64,000 nt of DNA from Streptomyces mutabilis. Its GTDB lineage: Bacteria; Actinomycetota; Actinomycetes; Streptomycetales; Streptomycetaceae. The notes beneath the pieces were generated by a model. It was not told the origin of the DNA. It saw nothing but the letters and a program-made list of their open reading frames with translations, and ran no database searches. This document shows positions 1 through 10,893 of the stretch, piece by piece. Made by a program: the position numbers and the translations under genes. The DNA is taken from NCBI RefSeq assembly GCF_014649815.1, contig NZ_BMTT01000004.1, positions 310,001-374,000 on the forward strand. Direction: 5' to 3'. Numbering within the stretch: the stretch's first letter is position 1; every line of letters starts with the position of its first letter.

Positions 1-686
1 CCTGCTGGAGCAGGTCGAAGACCGGCCCGGCGTGGTAGGGCCCCCGGTGGGCGAGCCGCAGCGGGAGGCCGGCGGACGGGGCACCGGCCCCGGCGCGTGA
101 CCGGGCGGGCGCGGCGGCGCGCAGCTCGCTCGGGGTGGCCGCGTACACGGCCCGGATCGTGTCGTTGAACTGCCGGACGCTGGCGAACCCCGCCGCGAAC
201 GCGATTTCGGTGACCGGCAGGCCGGTGGTCTGCAGCAGGACGCGCGCGGTGTGCGCCCGCTGGGCGCGGGCAAGCGCCACGGGCCCGGCGCCGAGTTCGG
301 CGGTGAGCTGCCGCTGCACCTGGCGGGCGCTGTAGCCGAGCCGGCCGGCGAGTCCGGCGACGCCCTCCCGGTCGACGACGCCGTCGCCGATCAGCCGCAT
401 GGCGCGACCCACGACGTCGGCGCGGACGTTCCAGTCCGCCGAGCCCGGCACGGCGTCCGGGCGGCACCGCCGGCAGGCCCGGAATCCCGAGCCCTGCGCG
501 GCGGCGGCCGTCGCGAAGAACCGCACGTTGCTCCGCTTCGGCGTGACCGCGGGGCAGCTGGGCCGGCAGTAGATGCCGGTCGTCTCGACGGCGAAGAAGA
601 ACGCCCCGTCGAACCGGGCGTCCCGGCTGCGTACGGCCTCGTACCTGCTGTCCTGCGCCTTCTCGTGCGCCACGTCGTCCGTCATC
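1..686 (-). CDS. Ada/AlkA-type DNA alkylation repair protein (3' end off window)
   Basis: Reverse-strand frame that runs off the left edge, starting at ATG 684-686. The first 90 or so residues are an Ada methyl-phosphotriester domain: a YCRPSCP motif followed about 35 residues later by [10 protein letters not shown] supplies the four zinc Cys, the first being the expected methyl acceptor. An AraC-type helix-turn-helix follows ([11 protein letters not shown], then [21 protein letters not shown]). The visible tail enters a region matching the N-terminus of AlkA 3-methyladenine glycosylase. Known members of this fusion activate the adaptive response and excise alkylated bases. The glycosylase catalytic part is outside the window, so Ada-AlkA fusion versus Ada alone is not settled. 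Confidence 0.85.
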
Positions 687-871
687 ACGCCGTCCAGTCT
701 CCGTCAGTACGGAGGTCCGGGCTGGCGGAAATCGGACATCGCGTCGGAAGACGTGACGCCGGTCGCCGGCCCGCACGGGCGCTCCCCGGCCGCCCCCCGG
801 AGCCGGCGAGGCGGCGGAGCCGGTGACCGACGACAGCACCGCCGCCGGAACCACCGGCATGCTCGGGGCCG

Positions 872-912
872 CCGGTGGGCGTGCCGGGTCAAGGCCTCGG
901 CACGCCCACCGG
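872..912 (-). terminator. Hairpin terminator downstream of rsgA
   Basis: Perfect 15-bp inverted repeat (872-886 and 898-912, arm CCGGTGGGCGTGCCG) with an 11-nt loop, starting 17 nt beyond the rsgA stop. There is no U-tract, which is normal for Streptomyces terminators. It also lies upstream of the Ada/AlkA start on the same strand, so it separates the two transcripts. Confidence 0.7.
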
Positions 913-928
913 ACTCCCCAGGGCCCCG

Positions 929-2029
929 CTACCCCAGCCGCCCCCGCTTGGCCTCCATCGCCGCCTTGCCGATCGCTCCCCTGCGCTTCCACTCCTTGCG
1001 GATCTCGGCGCGCAGCCGGGCGTCGGTCTTGGCGACGATGCGCTGGTTCTCCCGCATGAGCTTGCGGTAGCTCTCCAGCCGCCGTTCGGGCAGTTCGCCG
1101 CTGTCGATGGCGGCGAGGACGGCGCAGCCCGGCTCGCTCTCGTGGGCGCAGTCGTGGAACCGGCAGTCGCCGGCCAGTTCCTCGATCTCGGCGAAGACCT
1201 GCCCGACCCCGCTCCCCGCGTCCCAGAGCCCGGCGCCCCGCAGGCCGGGGGTGTCGATCAGCACTCCCCCGCCGGGCATGACGAGGAGGTTGCGGGTGGT
1301 GGTGGTGTGCCGGCCCTTGCCGTCGACGTCCCGGGTGGACTGTACGTCCATGACGTCCTCGCCGAGCAGGGCGTTGGCGAGGGTGGACTTGCCCGCGCCG
1401 GACTGGCCGAGCAGCACCGCCGTACCGCCGGCGACGACGGCGGAGAGGACGTCCAGGCCCTCCCCCAGCGCGGCGCTGACGGACAGCACCGGCACACCGG
1501 GGGCGGACGTCTCCACGTCCTGCACGAGGTGGGCGAGCGTCACCGGATCGGGCACGAGGTCGGCCTTGGTGAGGACGACCACGGGCTGCGCCCCGGATTC
1601 CCAGGCGAGCGCGAGGAACCGTTCGACGCGGGCGAGGTCGAGCTCGACCGCGAGCGACACCGCGACGATCGCGTGGTCCACGTTGGCCGCGAGGATCTGC
1701 CCCTCGGACCGCTTGGAGGAGGTGGAGCGCACGAAGGCGGTACGGCGCGGCAGGTACGTCCGCACGTAGCGCGGGTTGCCGTCCGGTTCGACGGCTGCCC
1801 AGTCGCCGGTGCAGACGACGCGCAGGGGGTCGTGAGGGGTGACGAACGCCGTGTCGGCGCGCAGGACGCCGTCGCTGGTGGCGACGTCGCACTGCCCGCG
1901 GTCGACCCGCACGACGCGGCCGGGCAGCAGCCCGTCGGCGGCGTGGGGCGCGAACGCGTCGGCCCAGTCCTCGTCCCAGCCGTAGGGGGTCAGGGCGGAG
2001 TGGGCGGTGAAAAGGGAGATGGATGTCAA
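929..2029 (-). CDS. rsgA: Ribosome small subunit-dependent GTPase A
   Basis: 366 aa. A circularly permuted GTPase: TKAD (G4, residues 154-157) precedes the P-loop GQSGAGKS (208-215) and DTPG (259-262), the order diagnostic of RsgA/YjeQ. An N-terminal OB-fold region precedes it, and a C-terminal zinc knuckle follows with C289, C294, H296 and C302. The family checks late 30S maturation and is released by GTP hydrolysis stimulated by the ribosome. The start is TTG at 2029 with only a weak GAAGGGG element upstream; no better in-frame start was seen. A 28-codon ORF with a strong ribosome-binding site lies 38 nt upstream, so translation may be linked to it. Confidence 0.93.
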   Translation of the reverse strand: MTSISLFTAHSALTPYGWDEDWADAFAPHAADGLLPGRVVRVDRGQCDVATSDGVLRADTAFVTPHDPLRVVCTGDWAAVEPDGNPRYVRTYLPRRTAFVRSTSSKRSEGQILAANVDHAIVAVSLAVELDLARVERFLALAWESGAQPVVVLTKADLVPDPVTLAHLVQDVETSAPGVPVLSVSAALGEGLDVLSAVVAGGTAVLLGQSGAGKSTLANALLGEDVMDVQSTRDVDGKGRHTTTTRNLLVMPGGGVLIDTPGLRGAGLWDAGSGVGQVFAEIEELAGDCRFHDCAHESEPGCAVLAAIDSGELPERRLESYRKLMRENQRIVAKTDARLRAEIRKEWKRRGAIGKAAMEAKRGRLG

Positions 2030-2067
2030 GGGGTGGCCCCTTCAGGGGGCGGCCCCGGCAAGAGGTC

Positions 2068-2154
2068 TCAGAAGCGCTGAGGAAGGCCAGCGGCCGCGGA
2101 GGTGGACGTGATGGATTCCCGGATGCGGGCAGCGCCCGTCGCGATGACAGCCAT
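2068..2154 (-). CDS. Possible 28-aa leader ORF upstream of rsgA
   Basis: Short reverse-strand ORF (ATG at 2154, TGA at 2068-2070) preceded by a near-consensus Shine-Dalgarno GAGGAGGTG with normal spacing. The peptide begins MAVIATGAAR and ends AAAGLPQRF. It has no membrane segment and no run of one regulatory amino acid. It ends 38 nt before the weak TTG start of rsgA, so it could be a coupling or leader ORF. The evidence is only the ribosome-binding site and position; coding status is uncertain. Confidence 0.4.
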   Translation of the reverse strand: MAVIATGAARIRESITSTSAAAGLPQRF

Positions 2155-2291
2155 CGGTCGACACCTCCTCACTCGCTCGTTCCTGATCCTGCGTCGTCCC
2201 TGCGTACGCCTGCGCGGCGATCACCGCGCGACGTGCCGCCACTGTAGCCGGGCGGCACCACGCCCCGTCAACGCCTTTTCCGGCGCCCGCC

Positions 2292-4974
<2,683 letters not shown>

Positions 4975-4986
4975 GTCCCCGGCGGC

Positions 4987-6249
4987 TCAGGACTTCCCCG
5001 CCCGTCGGACGGGGGTGAACAGCGCGGCGAGGGCGATGAGGACGCAGCAGGCGCCGGCCACCAGGGCGACCGGCGTGGTGCCGCGTGCCTCGGCCGCCCA
5101 GGTGAGGACGGCCGCGCCGATGGGTGCCACCGAGTACTGGAGGGTCCAGAAGGCGGAGGTGACCCTGCCGAGCAGGTGCTCCGGGGTCACCTCCTGGCGC
5201 AGCGACATCGAACACGTGCCCGCCATGCCGACGCAGGCCAGGAAGGCCGCGCTGAGCAGGGCGACGGTGGTCACGTCATCGGCCCGGCCCATCCCCGCGA
5301 ACGCCAGTCCGCACACGGCGACGGCTCCGGTCCAGGTCGGGCCGAAGCCGAGCCGGCGGCGCACCCGGGCCACCAGCAGCGCGCCCGTGATGGTGCCGAG
5401 GGCGCCGACCGCCATGACGGTGCCGACCGTGCCGTCGTCGTGGCCGAGGTCGTGCTTGAGGTGGTAGATGACCAGGTCGTTCAGGCCGAGGGTGAGGAAG
5501 CTGAAGCAGCACAGCAGGAGGGTGAGCGCGCGCAGCACCGGGTGCCGGCGGAGGAAGGCGACGCCGGTGCGCAGGTCCTGCCGCAGTCCGGAGCTCTCGC
5601 CCTTGCCCTGGTCGTCGGCGGGGCGGGGCCGGAAGCGGACGAGGGCGACCAGGGCGGCCGAGACGCCGAAGCTGGCCGCGTCGACACCGACGGCGGCGGC
5701 CGGGCCGGACCAGGCGGCCACCACCCCGGCGCACAGCGGTCCGAGGACACCGGCCGCCGCGGCGGTGGCGTTGAGGCGTCCGTTGGCCTCGGTGAGCTGT
5801 TCGGTGCCGACCAGGGAGCGCACGACGGTGACGTAGCCGACGGCGAAGAACATGCCGACGGCCTCGCACAGCGGCAGGACTGCGTACAGGAGCCAGACCT
5901 GCGGGCCGAGCAGCCAGACCAGGGGAACCAGCCCGTACAGGACCATCCGTACGAGGTCGCAGCCGACGAGCAGTCTGCGGCGGTCCACCCGGTCGACCAC
6001 GGCCCCGGCGAACACCGCCGCGAGGACCGCGGCCGCACCGCCGACGGCCGTCAGCAGCCCCATCCGCGCGATCGACCCGGTGGCCTCCAGCACCAGCAGC
6101 GGCAGGGCGATCAGCGCGAAGGAGTCGCCGAGGACGGAGAGGGTTTGCGCGGCCCAGAAGACGCCGAAGTCCCGTTGCCGCCACAGCGGGCGGCGGTCGT
6201 CGGGGATGCGGTCGCCCGCCCTCCCGGTGTCCGGTGCCTCGTGGGTCAC
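4987..6249 (-). CDS. MFS transporter, MFS_3/EntS-like
   Basis: 420 aa with about twelve hydrophobic segments. The N-terminus reads RQRDFGVFWAAQTLSVLGDSF and is followed by AGAVVDRVDRRRLL, the loop 2-3 signature of the MFS_3 (enterobactin-exporter-like) group. It probably exports a small molecule by proton antiport; the substrate cannot be read from sequence. The start is GTG at 6249, with no strong ribosome-binding site. It converges on aldO with 12 nt between stops and has no obvious partner gene. Confidence 0.85.
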   Translation of the reverse strand: MTHEAPDTGRAGDRIPDDRRPLWRQRDFGVFWAAQTLSVLGDSFALIALPLLVLEATGSIARMGLLTAVGGAAAVLAAVFAGAVVDRVDRRRLLVGCDLVRMVLYGLVPLVWLLGPQVWLLYAVLPLCEAVGMFFAVGYVTVVRSLVGTEQLTEANGRLNATAAAAGVLGPLCAGVVAAWSGPAAAVGVDAASFGVSAALVALVRFRPRPADDQGKGESSGLRQDLRTGVAFLRRHPVLRALTLLLCCFSFLTLGLNDLVIYHLKHDLGHDDGTVGTVMAVGALGTITGALLVARVRRRLGFGPTWTGAVAVCGLAFAGMGRADDVTTVALLSAAFLACVGMAGTCSMSLRQEVTPEHLLGRVTSAFWTLQYSVAPIGAAVLTWAAEARGTTPVALVAGACCVLIALAALFTPVRRAGKS

Positions 6250-6317
6250 CGGGCCGCCGCCGTCCGCCGTCGCCGTCCCATGCCGGTCGCCTCCCCGTCA
6301 CCCGCTGCCAGGTCCGC

Positions 6318-6516
6318 GAGCACCTTATGGAGCCGTCAGTGGTCGGCGCATCTCACTTGCGGACCTTGCGGTGCTTCGCGCATCGCACCTACGGACCTTG
6401 CGGTGGCCCGCGCACGCACCGCGCTCACGGGCCGTCAGCGGCCTGCGCAAGGACCGCGGCAACGGACCGTCAGCGGTACGCGTAAGCACCGCACTTGCCG
6501 CCCGTCAGTGGTCCGC
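6318..6516 (-). repeat. Degenerate tandem repeat, about six units of 30-37 bp
   Basis: Read on the reverse strand, six successive units start GCGnnCC or GCCGACC and carry either an ACTGACGG or an ACCGCAAGG core followed by a nTGCGGTGC-like end. The units are about 35, 33, 37, 32, 32 and 30 bp. The first unit includes the last two sense codons and the stop of the upstream gene (GCGGACCACTGACGG), so the array looks like a repeated copy of that gene's 3' end. Units have diverged and spacing is irregular, unlike CRISPR. Confidence 0.6.
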
Positions 6517-7029
6517 GCAGCACGGTGTCGGGTCCGGGTCCTCGAACGGCACGAGAGTGCCGCCCGCTGCCGGCATGGCGGCCAGGACGAGGCGGCCGTC
6601 CTGCCACTGCGGGCGCACGTGGTCCCGGGTCACCAGCAGGGTGTCCGGGGCCGGCTCGCCCGGCGTGCCCAGTACGGTCACGCGGTCGATCGCGGAGCGC
6701 GCCAGCAACTCGGCGAGGGTCAGCGTGCCGGTGAGGGCGCCGGCGCCCGGGTAGAGGACGGCCCGGCCGACGGCGTCCGGGACGCCGTCACTGACCTCGT
6801 ACCCCTGCTCGGTGAGCCGGTCGCGGGCGGCGCGCAGGACCGGCTCCGTCCCGGCCGCGTCCGCGGCCAGGGACAGCGCGACGCGCGGGCGGCCGTCCCG
6901 CACCAGGTGCGTGCAGCCGAAGACGCCCTCGGGGAGTTCGAGTTCGGCCGCGAGCGCCTGGAGCAGGTGGTCGGCCGCGCGCAGCGTCGTCGCGTCGGTG
7001 TCGACACCGATGGCGTACGACGGGGTCAC
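6505..7029 (-). CDS. Uncharacterised 174-aa protein coupled to the PHP gene
   Basis: Starts at GTG 7027-7029, overlapping the stop of the upstream PHP gene by four bases (GTGA), so the two are probably translationally coupled. The protein begins VTPSYAIGVDTDATTLRAADHLLQ and ends PDPTPCCADH. No signal peptide or membrane segment is visible. I do not recognise the family; the early GVDTDA stretch and alternating alpha/beta character suggest a small cytosolic domain. Its stop lies inside the first unit of the downstream tandem repeat. Confidence 0.75.
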   Translation of the reverse strand: MTPSYAIGVDTDATTLRAADHLLQALAAELELPEGVFGCTHLVRDGRPRVALSLAADAAGTEPVLRAARDRLTEQGYEVSDGVPDAVGRAVLYPGAGALTGTLTLAELLARSAIDRVTVLGTPGEPAPDTLLVTRDHVRPQWQDGRLVLAAMPAAGGTLVPFEDPDPTPCCADH

Positions 7030-8741
7030 GAGGGCAGGATCCACACCGGGTTGGAGTAGAACCACAGGTCGCGCCAGGGGTCGGCGTCGCCGACGACGTC
7101 GATGGCGGGGCCGGCCGGGTCGACCTTGGCGCCCATCGCGCCGACGGCGGAGCGGTTGCCGTCGGTGCCGCGGGTGCGGAGGTAGACGGGGCGGTCGACG
7201 TGGCCGAGGTCGTAGGTGAGGCGGACCGTGCCGGTGTCCTTGTTCACCTCGTACGACTTGACCACGCGGGCGGTCGGCGCGGTGAAGGTGTCCTTGTCGG
7301 CGACCGGGCCGGTCACGTCGCCCTGGATGACGTCGACTCGGGCGAGCTTGGGCGTGAAGCCCGCCCAGTTGGGGCCGCCGGCCAGGGCGACGTCCATGGA
7401 CAGGGTGACCCGGGTGCCCTTGCGGACGTGCAGGGCGCCGCCGAGCGTGGCCCAGCGGCCGCCGCCCGAGACGCGGACGTCGAGGCCGCTGATGAGCTGC
7501 CCGTGGTCGACCCAGATGCGGCCGGCGCGGATGCCGTCCATGACGGCGGCGTAGTTGAAGCCGTCGGAGCCCACGTGGGTGCGGCTGTACTGGCCCGGCC
7601 AGTAGTCGCCCTGGGTGACGTCGATCTGTCCGCCGTAGACCGGGTCGTCGTAGCGGCCGTTGGCGTTGAAGTCGCCGCCGCCGCGGGCGGCGGTGTCGGC
7701 GTACACCTGGTGGGAGTCGGAGTTGGCGGTGATCCACCAGGGGCGGCCCTCGGCGATGAGGCTGTCCCACAGGCCGCCGACGGTGGCGGTCATCCAGTCG
7801 AAGCCGCCCCAGGTGCGGTAGCTCTCCAGCGGGTAGCCGGGGAAGGAGTTGGCGCCGGGGCTGCCGTCGTAGATGCCGCGGGCGCGGCCCATGCCGAGCG
7901 GCTTCGGCAGGCCGGCCGCCTGGTGGCCGGGGGCGCCCTCGAAGCCGACCGCGATCTGCCGGTCGCCGGTGCCGGTGGCGTCGCGCCAGGCGCGGATCTC
8001 GTGCGGGGAGTCGATGCCCTTGCGCGCCGGGTGGTTGGCGAGCATGAGGGCGTCCTTGACCTTGCGCCGCTTGACCTGGTCGGCGAGGAAGGAGAGGCCG
8101 GCGACGGCGAGGGCCTCGTTGGCGGGCGTGGAGGCGGTGGCGCCCTTGACGCCGCCGTCGTAGCCGGTTTCGAACTGCTTGAGGACGGAGACCTCGTGCT
8201 TGCCGGGGTGGACGAAGACCGTGCCGTGCTCGGCGGCCGGGATGTTCCACTCCAGGCCCTGGAAGACGAGGGTGTCCTCGTAGGCGTCGCGGGCCTCGCG
8301 GATGTCCGGGTTGACCTTCTCCACGCCGATCTTGGCGTGGGTGACGCTGCCGTGGTCGGTGATGACCAGCCAGTCCATGCCGTGCCGGGCGCCCTGGCGG
8401 ACCTGGTCGACGACGCGGTACTTGCCGTCGCTGCTGTACTGGGTGTGGATGTGGTGGTCGCCGGCCAGCCAGAGGAAGCCCTTCTTGCGGCGACCGTTGC
8501 CCGCGGCCTGCGCGGGGGCTGCGGTGGCCGTCTGGGCGAGGACGGTGCCGGCGGCCAGTCCGGCGCCGAGCAGACCGGCGCGGCGCAGCAGGCCCCGGCG
8601 GGACTGCTGTTCGGGGCTCAGGGCCTCGTCGGGGACGGTGGTGTCGAACGCGGCGGGCAGGGCCCGCGTCGCCTCGTGGTCGTGATCGTGCGTGTGTGCG
8701 TGGTGGTGATGGCCGTGCGTGTGACCGTGTCCGTGCCCCAT
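7026..8741 (-). CDS. Tat-exported PHP-domain metallohydrolase (CehA/McbA-like)
   Basis: 571 aa from ATG 8739-8741 behind AGGAGGGG. Residues 1-23 hold twelve His (MGHGHGHTHGHHHHAHTHDHD). A twin-arginine signal follows (SRRGLLRRAGLLGAGLAAG, ending near APAQAA). The mature part opens with the PHP metal motifs GDHHIHTQYSSDG, VITDHGS and EWNIPAAEHGTVF, and later DSHQVY. PHP proteins bind two or three metals and hydrolyse phosphoesters or carbamates; the CehA-like group is the nearest recognisable branch. Export through Tat fits cytoplasmic metal loading before transport. The His cluster lies in the signal n-region, an odd place for it. Confidence 0.85.
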   Translation of the reverse strand: MGHGHGHTHGHHHHAHTHDHDHEATRALPAAFDTTVPDEALSPEQQSRRGLLRRAGLLGAGLAAGTVLAQTATAAPAQAAGNGRRKKGFLWLAGDHHIHTQYSSDGKYRVVDQVRQGARHGMDWLVITDHGSVTHAKIGVEKVNPDIREARDAYEDTLVFQGLEWNIPAAEHGTVFVHPGKHEVSVLKQFETGYDGGVKGATASTPANEALAVAGLSFLADQVKRRKVKDALMLANHPARKGIDSPHEIRAWRDATGTGDRQIAVGFEGAPGHQAAGLPKPLGMGRARGIYDGSPGANSFPGYPLESYRTWGGFDWMTATVGGLWDSLIAEGRPWWITANSDSHQVYADTAARGGGDFNANGRYDDPVYGGQIDVTQGDYWPGQYSRTHVGSDGFNYAAVMDGIRAGRIWVDHGQLISGLDVRVSGGGRWATLGGALHVRKGTRVTLSMDVALAGGPNWAGFTPKLARVDVIQGDVTGPVADKDTFTAPTARVVKSYEVNKDTGTVRLTYDLGHVDRPVYLRTRGTDGNRSAVGAMGAKVDPAGPAIDVVGDADPWRDLWFYSNPVWILPS

Positions 8742-8846
8742 GAGCCCCTCCTGGAAACCGCCGCCGTGCGCGGCTCCGAGGAGAATCGAGGCAGAAGATG
8801 AACATTGAACGGCCCGAAGATGAGCCCCGCATGCCGCCCTGCCCGC

Positions 8847-8873
8847 CCTAGCATGAAACCTAGGAGCCCTAGG
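8847..8873. promoter_or_regulatory. Triple CCTAG box, putative TetR operator
   Basis: CCTAG at 8847-8851, then CCTAGG at 8859-8864 and 8868-8873 in the gap between the divergent PHP and TetR genes. Each CCTAGG is self-palindromic. The last copy ends 18 nt before the TetR ATG. A TetR dimer is the obvious candidate binder; no experimental motif is known to me for this regulator. Confidence 0.45.
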
Positions 8874-8891
8874 AAAGAGGGAAGGTGGCTC

Positions 8892-9482
8892 ATGCCCCGA
8901 GTGGGTCTCACGACCGACCGTGTCGTCGCTGCCGCCGCCGACCTCGCCGACGCGGCCGGACTCGAGAACGTCACCGTCTCCGCGCTCGCCCGGCACTTCG
9001 GGGTGAAGGACGCGAGTCTGTACACGCACGTCAGAAACCTCCAGGACCTGCGCGTGCGGGTCGCACTGCTGGCCGGCGGCGAGCTGACCGACGAGATCGC
9101 CGCGGCGGTGGCCGGCCGGGCCGGCAAGGACGCGCTGGCCGCCTTCGCGGACGCCTATCGTTCATACGCCCTGCGTCACCCCGGCCGGTACGCCGCGACC
9201 CAGATCCGCATCGACCCGGCCCTGGTCGCCGACTCCCCCGCCCTGCGCCGCACCGCCGAGATCACCCACGGCATGCTCCGCGCCTACGGCCTCACCGAGC
9301 CCGACCTCACCGACGCCGTACGCCTGCTGCGCAGCACCTTCCACGGCTACTGCGCCCTGGAAGCGACCGGCGGCTTCGGCGCCGCGCGCGACGTGCGGGC
9401 GTCCTGGGACAAGGTGGTCGAGGCACTGCACGCGGCGCTGACGCACTGGCCGGCCGGGCAGCGGGCCGAACCGGACCGCTAG
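8892..9482 (+). CDS. TetR family transcriptional regulator
   Basis: 196 aa. N-terminal helix-turn-helix: LTTDRVVAAAADLADAAGLENVTVSALARHFGVKDASLYTHVRN is typical of TetR. The C-terminal ligand domain contains RHPGRYAATQIR and an FHGYCALEATGGFG segment like the TetR C-terminal (WHG-type) family. The start is the ATG behind GGAAGGTGG. It is divergent from the PHP gene and preceded by CCTAG boxes, so autoregulation and control of the PHP operon are plausible. Its stop overlaps the convergent PEP-mutase-family gene by four bases. Confidence 0.88.
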   Translation: MPRVGLTTDRVVAAAADLADAAGLENVTVSALARHFGVKDASLYTHVRNLQDLRVRVALLAGGELTDEIAAAVAGRAGKDALAAFADAYRSYALRHPGRYAATQIRIDPALVADSPALRRTAEITHGMLRAYGLTEPDLTDAVRLLRSTFHGYCALEATGGFGAARDVRASWDKVVEALHAALTHWPAGQRAEPDR

Positions 9483-10315
9483 TCGCTCAGCGCCCGCACC
9501 TCCTCGTACGCGGGCGTGACCCCACCCGGCACGCGCCCCGCGCGCACGTCCTCCGCCGCCTCCAGGGCTGCGCCCAGCGCCCGCCGGTACAGCAGCGAGC
9601 CGAGGCTGACCCGGCTCACGCCCAGGTCGGCGAGGTGCGGCAGGGCGGGCCCGGCGGGCGAGTGGAGGACGTTCAGCGGGACATCGAGGCGGGCGACCAG
9701 TTCGCCGATCCGGTCGGGGTCGGCGAGGCCGGGGACGAAGACCCCGTGGGCGCCGGCCTCGCGGTAGGCGTCCAGGCGCCGCACCGTCTCGGTGAAGGGA
9801 TCGGACGAGGGACGGGGAAGGGAACCGTCGCCGTACCAGTACGTGTCCGTCCGGGCGTTGACGAACAGGCCGGGCGCCGCCGCCCTGACCGCGGCGATCT
9901 TCGCGGCGTGCCGGTCGGCTGGGCCGAGGGCGTCCTCCAGGTTGATCCCGACGGCGCCTACCGCCGCCAGTTCCCGGGCGAACTCCCCCACGGCGTCGGG
10001 GTCGTCGCTGAAACCGTCCTCCGCGTCGACGGAGAGCAGGAACGGTCCCGATCCCAGGGTGAGGGCCAGCCGCAGCGTCTCCTCGCGGGTCGCCGACGCC
10101 CCGTCGGGCATTCCGCCCGCCGCTGCCACGCCGAGGCTGGTCGTGCCGACCGCCCGGAACCCGCGCCCGGCGAGGGCGTACGCCGAGGCGTGGTCCCAGG
10201 CGCACGGCAGGAGCAGCGGCTCACCCGCGCGGTGCAGGTCGGCGAAGTCGGTGCAGGCACTGATACCGGAGGAGGCACACGTGCCGATACCGGAGGAAGC
10301 GCCGGCGCCGGTCAC
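9479..10315 (-). CDS. Isocitrate lyase/PEP mutase family protein
   Basis: 278 aa. The barrel motifs of the ICL/PEPM superfamily are present: PCAWDHASAYALAGRGFRAV near the N-terminus, LLSVDAEDGFSDD (metal-binding Asp pair), GINLEDA and LFVNARTDTYW. The family cleaves or forms C-C or C-P bonds of oxaloacetate-like substrates; the KKCGH-type loop of true isocitrate lyase is absent, so the substrate is open. The GTG start at 10315 overlaps the preceding gene by four bases. The first 20 residues contain ASSGI twice, from an imperfect 22-bp tandem duplication between about 10262 and 10305. Confidence 0.85.
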   Translation of the reverse strand: MTGAGASSGIGTCASSGISACTDFADLHRAGEPLLLPCAWDHASAYALAGRGFRAVGTTSLGVAAAGGMPDGASATREETLRLALTLGSGPFLLSVDAEDGFSDDPDAVGEFARELAAVGAVGINLEDALGPADRHAAKIAAVRAAAPGLFVNARTDTYWYGDGSLPRPSSDPFTETVRRLDAYREAGAHGVFVPGLADPDRIGELVARLDVPLNVLHSPAGPALPHLADLGVSRVSLGSLLYRRALGAALEAAEDVRAGRVPGGVTPAYEEVRALSD

Positions 10316-10779
10316 GACAGGTCACCCACCGCGTCGGCGTAGTACACGGACTCCTCCAGGTGCTCGGCGAGTCGGCGGAAGCTCCAGCCCTCGCCGGGCG
10401 AGTGGTCGAGCTGCTCCTCGGTGAGCGCGTCGAGGCGGTTGGCCCAGATCCGGGCGAGCCGGGTGAGGCGGCTGCGGGCCTCGTCCAGGTCCTCCTGCGT
10501 GAAGGGGGCGCGGTCCGCCTCCGTGGTGACCATGGAGGCGTGCCAGTGGTCGGGCTGCGTCTCCTCGCCCGCCAGCCGCGCCTCCATCTCGGCGAGGTGG
10601 TCGACCATGTGGTCGGCGACCCGGCGGAGCGCCTTGTGCGGGGTGCAGACGCGTCCGTCGACGTGTGCGGGCCGCCCGTCCCAGGCGGTCCAGGTGGCGG
10701 CGAGGGTGAGGACGTGGTCGACCATGGCGGTGACGGTGTCGGCGGGGGTGGCGGCGGTGGCGGTGTTCTCGTCGTTCAT
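10312..10779 (-). CDS. DinB-like four-helix protein
   Basis: 155 aa from ATG 10777-10779; the frame is open upstream to 10887 but no start there has a ribosome-binding site. Spaced histidines in VADHMVDHLAEME, a central WHAS and LAEHLEESVYY fit the three-His metal site of DinB/YfiT-type helical bundles. The DinB superfamily includes thiol-dependent transferases and stress-induced proteins of unknown role. It is the first gene of a coupled pair with the PEP-mutase-family gene. Confidence 0.65.
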   Translation of the reverse strand: MNDENTATAATPADTVTAMVDHVLTLAATWTAWDGRPAHVDGRVCTPHKALRRVADHMVDHLAEMEARLAGEETQPDHWHASMVTTEADRAPFTQEDLDEARSRLTRLARIWANRLDALTEEQLDHSPGEGWSFRRLAEHLEESVYYADAVGDLS

Positions 10780-10855
10780 GTCCAGCACGCTACGAGCCGG
10801 TTGCTTCGGCGCCGGCCGAAGTGTTCCCGCCCTTCCGGGAGACGGGGACCTGGGG

Positions 10856-10887
10856 GTGCCGGCCACCGGGGTGGTGGTGGCCGGCAC
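10856..10887 (-). terminator. Hairpin terminator downstream of the GH43 gene
   Basis: Perfect 12-bp inverted repeat (GTGCCGGCCACC at 10856-10867, complement at 10876-10887) with an 8-nt loop, beginning 6 nt past the stop of the GH43 gene. GC-rich, without a T-run. Confidence 0.65.
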
Positions 10888-10893
10888 GCACGT

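Noticed and set aside
6318-6516. CRISPR array
   Set aside because: Units differ in length and sequence, there are no unique spacers between constant repeats, and no cas gene is in the window.
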